Counted from the first letter of the stretch, positions 1 to 5,503 are shown. The stretch is DNA of 7,534 nt from Planctomycetota bacterium (GCA_025355035.1 JANXLS010001073.1:1-7534), one strand, 5' to 3'. Notes: a model not told the origin generated them from the sequence alone. Numbers and translations are program-made.

Positions 1-934
1 CGGCGCGCTCGACCGTGTCCGACAAAATCTGATTGCCGATCGCTTCCTTTGATACTTTCAACGCCGCGATCAACGGCACGCCCGATCCCAGCAGCGTTCC
101 CAACATGCGCGTGAATCGGACCAGCGCGAAACGCGCGACAACCATCCCCAGCATCGGTGCCGAGAGCGTCGCGATCTCCAACGCGCGCCGCCCCCCTTCC
201 GTCCGCAACACGTGCCGCGCGACAAAATAAAGAATGACCACGCCGACAAGCATGTATAACCCGTACGCCAAAATCGCGTCGCTCAATCCGACGATCACCA
301 GCGTCAACGCCGGCAACTTGCCGCCCATGTCTTTGAAAATCTGCGAGAAGCGCGGAATGAAGAACGTCAGCAGAAAGATCAACACCAACGTCGCCACCGC
401 GCCCAGCACGGCGGGATAAACCAGCGCCGCTTTGACCTTCCCTTTCAAATCCTGCTCGCGCGCCTGAAACTCCGCGATCTGACCCAATACCAATTCGAGG
501 AACCCGCCCATTTCGCCCGCGCGGACCATGGCGACGTAAACCGGCGGAAACGTGCGTTGAAATTTCGCCAGCGAATCCGCCAGCGCCATTCCGCCGACGA
601 CGTCATCGTGAATCGCGGTCCATTGCGCTTTTGCGATCGGATTCGACGCTTCGCGAATGGTGATGTTCAGCGCCCGGCTGAGCGGCACACCCGCCGCAAG
701 AAGATTCGCCAGTCCGCGCGTGAACGCTTCGACCAATGTCTGCGAAACCTTGCCGTTTGCCGCCGCCGACTTCGCCACTTTCGGCGCGTCACTCGACCGG
801 CTTTCCTTCACCTGCACCGGCGTGAACCCCAGTCGCAGGACCTGGTCCATCGCCGCCGAACGGCTCTCCGCCGTCAGCGTCCCGGCGTTCTCCCGCCCTC
901 CGGCATCGACGGCTTTGTACACAAATACGGGCAT
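1..934 (-). CDS. gspF: Type II secretion / type IV pilus inner-membrane platform protein, GspF/PilC family (C-terminus off the left edge)
   Basis: 311 codons are open from the ATG at 934 to the window edge; the family is about 400 residues, so roughly 90 C-terminal residues are missing. The N-terminus MPVFVYKAVDAGGRENAGTL is the typical small GspF leader segment. The first T2SSF domain covers about residues 68-191, with the hallmark stretches FTRGLANLLAAGVPLSRAL (71-89) and VYVAMVRAGEMGG (132-144), ending in the first membrane segment (about 171-193). A second membrane region lies at about 212-240. The second T2SSF domain starts at about 274 with FTRMLGTLLGSGVPL and continues through the conserved GNQIL near 300. 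In this family the protein sits in the inner membrane and couples the assembly ATPase to pilin or pseudopilin insertion. GspF and PilC cannot be told apart without neighbours. The Shine-Dalgarno is weak (GGAA about 7 bases upstream). Coding frame and family are clear. Confidence 0.92.
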   Translation of the reverse strand, partial: MPVFVYKAVDAGGRENAGTLTAESRSAAMDQVLRLGFTPVQVKESRSSDAPKVAKSAAANGKVSQTLVEAFTRGLANLLAAGVPLSRALNITIREASNPIAKAQWTAIHDDVVGGMALADSLAKFQRTFPPVYVAMVRAGEMGGFLELVLGQIAEFQAREQDLKGKVKAALVYPAVLGAVATLVLIFLLTFFIPRFSQIFKDMGGKLPALTLVIVGLSDAILAYGLYMLVGVVILYFVARHVLRTEGGRRALEIATLSAPMLGMVVARFALVRFTRMLGTLLGSGVPLIAALKVSKEAIGNQILSDTVERA

Positions 935-985
935 GTTTACGTTCCGAAATCGCCGTTGAAACAAGGCGCTTAAAATACAATCGCA

Positions 986-1013
986 GGAGCCGCCCCCAGG
1001 GCATTTAGGCTCC
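986..1013 (-). repeat. Bulged hairpin in the leader of the gspF-like gene
   Basis: GGAGCC (986-991) pairs with GGCTCC (1008-1013), and inside it GCCC (992-995) pairs with GGGC (999-1002). This gives a 10-bp GC-rich stem with a CCA/UGG loop and one 5-base ATTTA bulge. It lies 52 bases before the gspF start and about 140 bases after the binding-protein stop. The minus strand continues TGCGATTGTATTTTAAG, which is only weakly U-rich, so this could be a poor terminator of the upstream gene or a leader structure. The structure is seen; the role is open. Confidence 0.4.
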
Positions 1014-1118
1014 GGATATGTGAATCAAATGAATTGAAGCTCCAACGATTCAGTCAGACTCCCGTCCGCGCCCTACCCACACCGCATGCGCCTCTATAGA
1101 TTTAGATACCCAGCCCCG

Positions 1119-1151
1119 GCGATTTCTTCCCAAATCGCGAAAGTTTCGCGA
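1119..1151 (-). repeat. Two overlapping inverted repeats just after the binding-protein stop codon
   Basis: Two perfect inverted repeats share four bases. TCGCGAAA and TTTCGCGA flank a single G (1135-1151), starting 4 bases after the TAG stop of the binding protein. GCGATTT (1119-1125) pairs with AAATCGC (1132-1138) across a 6-base loop. In RNA the two stems cannot both form fully. There is no U-run after either, so an intrinsic terminator is not demonstrated; 3'-end protection, a protein site or a weak terminator remain possible. Confidence 0.45.
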
Positions 1152-1154
1152 AGT

Positions 1155-3512
1155 CTATTTGGCTTTCTGAAGGTTCTTCGGCACCCACCATCGCGTCAAA
1201 TCCTTGTCCATGAAATTGTAGACCGCGTTACGAATGCGGTTGTCGTACGCGATCGTCCGTTTCTCGACAAACAGCCACGTGTACGGCTGCTCCAAAGCGA
1301 CCTGCGCGTACAGCTTCTGGAAAATCGCGCTCCGTTTTTCAGAGTCCATTTCCTTGCGGCCTTCTTCAATCCATTGATCCACCTGCTTGTTCACATAGCC
1401 GCAGTGATTCGAAGCCTTTTCACCCGTCTGCGACGAATGCCACAGTTGGAACGGATCGTCCGCCACGGTCAGCCGCCAACCCAGAATCATCGCATCGAAA
1501 TTGAGTCGTTCGATATTCTGGATGAACACCGACCATTCCAAATTCCGGATGTTGACGTCGATCCCGGCCTGAGCGAACGATTCCTTGACCTGATTGGCGA
1601 TCGCCTCGTACTCCGGTTTCGACGATTGAATCAGCAGCGTGAACTTGAACGGAACACGCTTGCCGTTGATCATTTTATCCAACACGTGATCGCCGTCCGT
1701 ATCGGCCCAACCGTCTTCCTTCAAGAGTTGCTTCGCCATTTCGACGTTGTACGGAATGCGCAACTCCGCCGCGTTCTTCGGATAATTCGGGCTTTCCGGA
1801 TGCGCCGGAACATCCAGCGGCAGAGCAAACTTGCGGTAAATCGTGTCGCAGATTCGCTCGCGGTCGATCAGCATTGTCAGCGCTCGACGTGTTTTCGTGC
1901 TGCTGAACATATCGCGCCGGATGTTCCAGCCGATGTAGCGGTACACGTTTTCAACGGACAGTTCGAGACTGAATTTCTTCTTGAATTCCTCATCCGCAAC
2001 CACGATCGCGGCTTGTGGCTTCGACATGATGTGAACGTCCAAATCGCCCTTCTTCAGCAGCTCCATCGAAACCGATTTATCCGCGACAAATTTGCAGACG
2101 ATTTTTTTAAAGTGCGTCTTCGGTCCGTAATAACTGTCGTTTTTGACCAGCACGACTTCGTGCTTCGAATCGTTGCTCTCCAATTTATACGGCCCCGTTC
2201 CCATGATCTTCTGGTTCAACGGATTCTCATTGAATTCCTTCGCGTCAGCGAAGTGAAACAGATGCTCGGGGAACAGATACACTTCGCACGACGATGAGAA
2301 CGACAGAAAGAACGGCTTTTTCCAAATGAACTGAACGACGTACGGATCGTTGTTGACCAGTTTCACCGACTCACAATCCTGATAGAAATTGCGCATGGGC
2401 GCACATTCAACCTTCGGATTCATCATTGTTTCGAACGAAAACACCACATCCTTGCCGCTGAACACATGGCCGTCGTGCCACTTCACATCCTTGCGCAAAT
2501 AGAAGGTAAAGATCGGCTTTTCTTCGAAGACATAATGTTCCGTGCCATCGTAAGTCAGAACCTTTTTGACCGTCTTCCCCGACGCCGATTTCGGATCGAC
2601 GACCTCACCCTTGTTTGCTTCCGACGCCATGTACGCCTGAACGGCTTTCTCGGCCACGTCCATGTTGCCGATGATCCGGATCACGACCGAGGTCTCGCGT
2701 TCCCAATCCGGCAAAAAGCGCCCTTTAAAATTGGCCGCTGCCTGAATCGCAGCGCGTACGCGATCGGCGGTCGTCTTCGCCGTGATGGCCGTTTTGTCAA
2801 TGAATTTATCGCCGTCAAATGTGACGTACATCCAATGCTGCTGCTCGATCGCCCCGTCACCCAGGATCTTTGCAACCTGCTCGCGGTAGTCTCCAACAGC
2901 GTCCGTCAAGTCGATGCGGATGACGTCGTCGCCCTCCGGCTCAATCTTCGCGATTTTCAATTTCTCGCGAATATCCGGCGTCAGAATACGGCTCAACTTT
3001 GTCGCCAATTCCTTCGCGTTTTTCTGAGCGCAAATGCCGCGGCAAACCATCGCTTTTTCCCAGCCTTGAGCCAGCAACGGTTCCCACACGTTCGGATCGT
3101 CGAAACACCGCCGCGCCAGAGCGTCGTTGCACAAGCCGAACAGATCCTGGGAGGTGGCATCGTTGTCCACCAGCGGATTCAACATGTTCGGTGAATTGAC
3201 TTCGTTGATGGTGAGCGTGTCGCCGTCGTCCGCCTTTTCGTCGCCGCGCGTGAATTTCGGATTGGTCGAGCCATCGAAATACGACGCCGAATGCTTGACG
3301 TCGGTTCCCGTCGAATTCGTTGGATTGGCGTTATTCTGGTAGACAACTGTTGAAGGCGGCGCTTCCGAATGTGCTTTGCTGATCGCTTCCATATCAGCGA
3401 TCAAGCGCTTTTCAATGCTCTGATTTTGCAGAAGCGTCAACCCGTTGGCGATGACCAATACAGCCAGCAGCCCAACGATTGCAAGGTCCCAGAATATGTG
3501 CCGCTCGCGCAT
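1155..3512 (-). CDS. Membrane-anchored family 5 (peptide/nickel type) solute-binding protein with a large insert, 785 aa
   Basis: This is an extracytoplasmic ABC-transporter-type binding protein of the SBP_bac_5 family (DppA/OppA-like). Residues 8-27 form a hydrophobic segment after MRERHIFW, with no lipobox cysteine, so an uncleaved N-terminal anchor is likely. Residues 28-90 are a low-complexity linker. The fold starts near 97 (LTINEVNSPNMLNPL), is interrupted at about 152-332, and resumes with FTFYLRKDVKWHDGH (335-349) and the conserved MGTGPYKL (437-444). Later landmarks are GWNIRRDMFSSTKTRRAL (528-544), an Asp-rich loop D604/D606/D608/D612 (commonly seen at this place in the family) and the late FDAMILGWR plus DDPFQLWHS (672-693). 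At 785 residues it exceeds the usual 500-600. It has ten cysteines, an even number that would allow disulfides. ATG at 3512 follows GAAGGG at a 10-base spacing. No permease or ATPase genes are adjacent, so its transporter partner and ligand are unknown. Confidence 0.93.
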   Translation of the reverse strand: MRERHIFWDLAIVGLLAVLVIANGLTLLQNQSIEKRLIADMEAISKAHSEAPPSTVVYQNNANPTNSTGTDVKHSASYFDGSTNPKFTRGDEKADDGDTLTINEVNSPNMLNPLVDNDATSQDLFGLCNDALARRCFDDPNVWEPLLAQGWEKAMVCRGICAQKNAKELATKLSRILTPDIREKLKIAKIEPEGDDVIRIDLTDAVGDYREQVAKILGDGAIEQQHWMYVTFDGDKFIDKTAITAKTTADRVRAAIQAAANFKGRFLPDWERETSVVIRIIGNMDVAEKAVQAYMASEANKGEVVDPKSASGKTVKKVLTYDGTEHYVFEEKPIFTFYLRKDVKWHDGHVFSGKDVVFSFETMMNPKVECAPMRNFYQDCESVKLVNNDPYVVQFIWKKPFFLSFSSSCEVYLFPEHLFHFADAKEFNENPLNQKIMGTGPYKLESNDSKHEVVLVKNDSYYGPKTHFKKIVCKFVADKSVSMELLKKGDLDVHIMSKPQAAIVVADEEFKKKFSLELSVENVYRYIGWNIRRDMFSSTKTRRALTMLIDRERICDTIYRKFALPLDVPAHPESPNYPKNAAELRIPYNVEMAKQLLKEDGWADTDGDHVLDKMINGKRVPFKFTLLIQSSKPEYEAIANQVKESFAQAGIDVNIRNLEWSVFIQNIERLNFDAMILGWRLTVADDPFQLWHSSQTGEKASNHCGYVNKQVDQWIEEGRKEMDSEKRSAIFQKLYAQVALEQPYTWLFVEKRTIAYDNRIRNAVYNFMDKDLTRWWVPKNLQKAK

Positions 3513-3562
3513 GAAGCATCCGCCCTTCGACTCGATTGACTCGTTGATAAAACGCAGGGAGA

Positions 3563-3591
3563 ACGATACTCAAAGGAGGAGCGATTGACAA
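3563..3591 (-). promoter_or_regulatory. Probable sigma-70-type promoter of the binding-protein gene
   Basis: On the minus strand TTGTCA (3586-3591, 5 of 6 consensus matches) is separated by exactly 17 bases from TATCGT (3563-3568, 4 of 6). Transcription would start near 3556 and give a leader of about 44 bases. The position just after the terminator of the upstream small gene supports independent transcription. The -10 overlaps one copy of a recurring decamer. This is inferred from sequence alone. Confidence 0.45.
3565..3574 (-). repeat. Decamer repeat TTTGAGTATC, copy 1
   Basis: The minus-strand decamer TTTGAGTATC occurs exactly three times within about 710 bases, always in non-coding DNA and in the same orientation. 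This copy overlaps the putative -10 of the binding-protein promoter. Confidence 0.5.
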
Positions 3592-3593
3592 GC

Positions 3594-3632
3594 CAGAAAC
3601 AAAAGCGGGAACGGTGCATTCACCGTTCCCGC
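3594..3632 (-). terminator. Intrinsic terminator of the 127-aa gene
   Basis: A perfect 12-bp inverted repeat, GCGGGAACGGTG (3605-3616) and CACCGTTCCCGC (3621-3632), has a 4-base loop. On the minus strand it is followed at once by TTTTGTTTCT. It begins 10 bases after the TAG stop of the small gene and ends before the promoter of the next gene. Stem, loop and U-run match a rho-independent terminator, so the two genes are separate transcription units. Confidence 0.9.
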
Positions 3633-3642
3633 CCTGATTGTC

Positions 3643-4026
3643 CTACACCTTCGTTTCGGACGAAGGCGTTGTTTCAAAATCGGAGTCGCGCGGATTGGAA
3701 CTCTTCAGCCAGCGTGTCGTCGAAAGTCGCTCCCACAAATCGTCGGATTCGGCGCCACCTGCGCCCGGCGAAAGTTCATCCGCCTCCGGCTCAAAGGTGT
3801 GCAACATCGATTCCCACTCATGGTCGGCCACCAACTCATCGGTTACCGAGGCGTCCAACATGTCCTCCGCCGCCCCATCGCTTGCTTTCCGCTTCCGTAA
3901 ATTCTTCACTTTGGCCACATCCCGAAACAAATTTGCGGTGATAATCCCCGCATTCGGGCTCCTTTGCATTACCTGTTGTCCGAAATGCTCTTTTTCGGAC
4001 GAGAATAGTCTCGTATTCGTCTTCAT
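3643..4026 (-). CDS. Small acidic protein of unknown function, 127 aa
   Basis: I do not recognise this protein. ATG at 4026 follows a strong Shine-Dalgarno (AAGGGGAG, 9-base spacing), and the gene ends in a clear intrinsic terminator, so it is very likely expressed. It has no signal peptide or membrane segment and should be cytoplasmic. Residues 28-48 are basic (FRDVAKVKNLRKRKA at 34-48), followed by an acidic stretch at 50-99 rich in Asp and Glu, a Gly/Ser/Pro linker near 86-94 (LSPGAGGAES), and a Ser/Thr-rich tail. By my count there are 24 acidic and 16 Lys/Arg residues. Three tryptophans (71, 98, 106) suggest some folded structure. A small inverted repeat (ACGAGA/TCTCGT, 3999-4014) falls within codons 5-10. 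The overlapping plus-strand frame is Ser-rich with no such signals. A basic patch beside an acidic tail could mean nucleic-acid or protein binding, but nothing proves it. Confidence 0.8.
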   Translation of the reverse strand: MKTNTRLFSSEKEHFGQQVMQRSPNAGIITANLFRDVAKVKNLRKRKASDGAAEDMLDASVTDELVADHEWESMLHTFEPEADELSPGAGGAESDDLWERLSTTRWLKSSNPRDSDFETTPSSETKV

Positions 4027-4035
4027 TTCGTTTAG

Positions 4036-4043
4036 CTCCCCTT
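4036..4043 (-). promoter_or_regulatory. Strong ribosome binding site of the 127-aa gene
   Basis: Minus-strand AAGGGGAG lies 9 bases upstream of the ATG at 4026. It is the best Shine-Dalgarno in the window and is the main reason for accepting this small gene and its start. Confidence 0.75.
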
Positions 4044-4086
4044 ATTTACGTCCCACAGACGCGCTGGCCGGTGTCCGCTGCTTGCA

Positions 4087-4096
4087 GATACTCAAA
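4087..4096 (-). repeat. Decamer repeat TTTGAGTATC, copy 2
   Basis: Exact second copy, about 60 bases upstream of the start of the 127-aa gene. No promoter -35 matches it at the spacing seen for copy 1. Confidence 0.5.
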
Positions 4097-4134
4097 CCAG
4101 TCAATGGGATAGCTTATTGAGCCCTCCCCGTTCG

Positions 4135-4149
4135 TATGCGTTTCGCATA
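4135..4149 (-). repeat. Short perfect hairpin in the spacer
   Basis: TATGCG (4135-4140) and CGCATA (4144-4149) pair perfectly around a 3-base loop (AAA on the minus strand). It lies about 110 bases before the start of the 127-aa gene. It is seen directly; its function is unknown. Confidence 0.4.
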
Positions 4150-4160
4150 ACTCCCTCTTC

Positions 4161-4188
4161 TGAATGCGGTCGGGCATTCATCCCGACC
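4161..4188 (-). repeat. Two interlocking inverted repeats (a-b-a'-b' order)
   Basis: TGAATGC (4161-4167) is complementary to GCATTCA (4174-4180). GGTCGGG (4168-4174) is complementary to CCCGACC (4182-4188). The arms alternate, so in RNA the stems either exclude each other or form a compact pseudoknot. With only one base in each crossing loop a full pseudoknot looks strained, so switching between two hairpins is the simpler reading. Confidence 0.55.
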
Positions 4189-4258
4189 TGATCCCGCCTG
4201 AATTCTCGTTTCACAACTTGCACTAGGTGCACTTTTACTCTTCACACTCCACATAACT

Positions 4259-4293
4259 GCGGCCCCGGCGATACTCAAATCTGGCGGGGCCGC
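4259..4293 (-). repeat. GC-rich hairpin with decamer copy 3 in its loop
   Basis: GCGGCCCCG (4259-4267) pairs perfectly with CGGGGCCGC (4285-4293), a 9-bp all-G/C stem with a 17-base loop. The loop carries the third copy of TTTGAGTATC (minus strand, 4270-4279). It starts about 35 bases after the stop of the 91-aa gene. There is no U-run on either strand, so it is not a standard terminator. Confidence 0.55.
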
Positions 4294-4327
4294 GCGGAAC
4301 TGCATATCTCCTGCCATGCATTCCGAA

Positions 4328-4603
4328 CTACCCCGGCATCGCCTCGCGTCCCGGCCGATACCCATTGAAAACTGTTTCTTCGTCGTTCAATTCGATCACC
4401 AGCTCGTTCATCTTTTCTTTCAACGCCGCAATCTTGAAGCGTTCGCTATTCGATGCCTTCGATCGAGCCTGAAGCGACCGGCGCATAAAGCGTTCGGACG
4501 GCTTGCGTGCCGCACTCGGCACAACCACGTACTGAGCCCCCGTGACCAACGCCGCAAGATCCTTGGTCGAAGCCTCGCCCTTACTTGGTGTCGAATCGGG
4601 CAT
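4328..4603 (-). CDS. Small protein of unknown function, about 91 aa; start uncertain
   Basis: The family is not recognised. The frame is open from 4750 and ends with TAG at 4328. I prefer the ATG at 4603 because AGGA lies 6 bases upstream. ATG 4660 (110 aa, AGGG 7 bases upstream) is a fair alternative; GTG 4750 (140 aa) has no good site and runs into AT-rich DNA. Codon use (many G/C third positions) looks like the other genes. From the preferred start the protein reads MPDSTPSKGEAS (disordered-looking), then a short hydrophobic stretch LAALVTGAQYVVVP, a basic segment RKPSERFMRRSLQARSKAS, and a probable amphipathic helix FKIAALKEKMNELVIELND that could be a coiled coil, then a short tail. There is no signal peptide or membrane segment, so it is probably cytoplasmic. 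It lies on the same strand as the 127-aa gene, 301 bases away. Confidence 0.55.
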   Translation of the reverse strand: MPDSTPSKGEASTKDLAALVTGAQYVVVPSAARKPSERFMRRSLQARSKASNSERFKIAALKEKMNELVIELNDEETVFNGYRPGREAMPG

Positions 4604-4609
4604 ATCCGA

Positions 4610-4613
4610 TCCT
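4610..4613 (-). promoter_or_regulatory. Ribosome binding site favouring the 4603 start
   Basis: Minus-strand AGGA with a 6-base gap to the ATG at 4603. It is short, but better spaced than sites before the longer alternatives, so it decides the preferred start. Confidence 0.4.
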
Positions 4614-4761
4614 GACTGCAGTTTGCGCCAATCCATAATCCAGCTCCAGTCCGCGCGCATCGTCGCGCCCTGTGTCGAACAGCCCCATAAGTTTTCTACA
4701 CTACCGAAGTACATGGATTTGAAGCACTTCGTGTGCCATTTGGGATACACTAAAGACGACC

Positions 4762-4788
4762 GGCGCGCCCATTTTTTACATAAAAAAT
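4762..4788. repeat. GC palindrome next to an A/T palindrome
   Basis: GGCGCGCC (4762-4769) is a perfect 8-base palindrome. One base later ATTTTTTA (4771-4778) and TAAAAAAT (4781-4788) form a second inverted repeat around CA. This marks the sharp border between coding-like and AT-rich DNA. Function is unknown. Confidence 0.4.
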
Positions 4789-5033
4789 TGGAAAATATGT
4801 TCAGTTAACCGCAAATATCGAAACAGCACTATGAAACCCAATGAATTTCATCAACCTGCATATTTTAATTAACCAATTCTTCACGTTTTATGGAGTATTC
4901 GCAAGCCAAATTTTTCACATCCGCGAATTTTAGACACCAAATATAACACTAGTCTAGCAATTCGGTCTGCCCGATCAGGTCCTTTTTTTGCTTCAATCTG
5001 CCCAACTTAGATGACAGACTGTTCAGAATTGCC

Positions 5034-5426
5034 TCACTTCGTTTCAACCAATTCAATCAAAACACCACCGGTAGTATGCGGATTTAAGAACGCCACATTA
5101 GAGCCCTTCGCTCCTGCTGCCGGATAACCCGGAAGCGTCCTTATACCCGACTTTTCCAAACGCTTCAAGTCATTCATCAAGTCTTCAGATGTCAAAGCCA
5201 CGTGATGCAATCCCGCTCCCCGCTTCGCAATGAACTTCGCAACATGCCCCGTCCCCGCCGGATACGCCTCAATCAACTCCAAACAAAGCCCATCTTTCGT
5301 CCACTTCTGCAACCTAACGTTTTCCCTGTCAATGACTTCAACGTCGTCACCCACAAACCCCAACGCAGCATACACCCCCCCAGCCTGATCCAGCGCCTCA
5401 ACCGCGATTGCAATGTGTGCCAACAT
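5034..5426 (-). CDS. mce: Methylmalonyl-CoA epimerase, 130 aa
   Basis: A glyoxalase/VOC-fold enzyme that interconverts (2R)- and (2S)-methylmalonyl-CoA in the cytoplasm, between propionyl-CoA carboxylase and methylmalonyl-CoA mutase. The two paired babab modules are visible: LAHIAIAVEALDQAG (2-16) to LCLELIEAYP (47-56), and AGLHHVALTSEDL (71-83) to GGVLIELVE (120-128). The expected metal ligands are present: H4, E50, H75 and E125. KFIAKRGAGLHH (64-75) and VAFLNPHTTGGVLIEL (111-126) are diagnostic of this family rather than of general glyoxalases. Length is normal (about 130-140). ATG at 5426 leaves no room for a longer N-terminus before H4; its Shine-Dalgarno (GAAG, 3 bases away) is poor, in contrast to a perfect promoter. 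No mutase or carboxylase gene is adjacent. Confidence 0.93.
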   Translation of the reverse strand: MLAHIAIAVEALDQAGGVYAALGFVGDDVEVIDRENVRLQKWTKDGLCLELIEAYPAGTGHVAKFIAKRGAGLHHVALTSEDLMNDLKRLEKSGIRTLPGYPAAGAKGSNVAFLNPHTTGGVLIELVETK

Positions 5427-5474
5427 AGTCTTCGGTACCGTTTAGTCTGATGCTCATTTAATACACTTGCAACA

Positions 5475-5503
5475 ATTATACACCATTGTCATCATAGTGT
5501 CAA
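5475..5503 (-). promoter_or_regulatory. Perfect-consensus sigma-70 promoter of the epimerase gene
   Basis: Minus-strand TTGACA (5498-5503) and TATAAT (5475-5480) match the consensus at all twelve positions with exactly 17 bases between. The start would be near 5468, giving a leader of about 42 bases to the ATG at 5426. DNA upstream of the -35 is AT-rich (TTTATTAGTGCATAAG), as in an UP element. This predicts strong, possibly constitutive transcription. Confidence 0.8.

Larger units (their letters stand above)
4027..4327 (-). other. Structured 301-base spacer between the two small unknown genes
   Basis: I see no convincing gene here. An 83-codon minus-strand frame (4114-4365) overlaps the next gene's end, lacks a Shine-Dalgarno and resembles nothing. 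The stretch is instead rich in inverted repeats: a GC-rich hairpin (4259-4293), TGCAC/GTGCA (4219-4231), two interlocking repeats (4161-4188) and TATGCG/CGCATA around a 3-base loop (4135-4149). Two copies of the decamer TTTGAGTATC also lie here. None of the hairpins is followed by a U-run. It could be the transcribed leader of the 127-aa gene, a small RNA, or the 3' region of the upstream gene. No good sigma-70 promoter stands out; TTGACT near 4100 lacks a matching -10. Confidence 0.5.
4604..5033. other. Non-coding spacer, markedly AT-rich from about 4770 to 4970
   Basis: No gene is supported apart from possible N-terminal extensions of the 91-aa gene in 4604-4750. From about 4770 to 4970 the composition drops to clearly AT-rich, unlike the rest of the window. 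It contains an 18-base A/T palindrome (4771-4788), an ATTCGC/GCGAAT inverted repeat (4897-4928) and two direct copies of TCTGCCC (about 4966 and 4998). No intrinsic terminator is visible after the epimerase stop at 5034. A weak minus-strand promoter can be drawn (CTGACA near 4800 and TATGTA 15 bases on), but the spacing is poor. Confidence 0.45.

Noticed and set aside
557..973. 138-codon plus-strand frame over the gspF start
   Set aside because: Arg/His-rich shadow of a gene with clear family motifs on the other strand.
1086..2297. 403-codon open frame on the plus strand
   Set aside because: It lies almost wholly antisense to the clearly conserved binding-protein gene, is rich in Arg, His, Phe and Val as expected from a mirror frame, and has no ribosome binding site or recognisable domain.
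2466..3194. 242-codon open frame on the plus strand
   Set aside because: A second mirror frame of the same binding-protein gene, with the same composition and no start signals.
3638..4120. 160-codon plus-strand frame antisense to the 127-aa gene
   Set aside because: It is Ser-rich without a recognisable domain. The minus-strand frame has the strong ribosome binding site and the terminator.
4259..4293. GC-rich hairpin read as an intrinsic terminator
   Set aside because: The stem is strong but neither strand has a following U-run, so I list it only as a hairpin.
4114..4365. 83-codon minus-strand frame in the structured spacer
   Set aside because: It overlaps the end of the 91-aa gene in another frame, has no ribosome binding site, and its composition suggests chance.
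3643..4603. The two small genes read as a toxin-antitoxin pair
   Set aside because: They are separated by 301 bases, neither has a recognisable toxin or DNA-binding fold, and each appears separately controlled.
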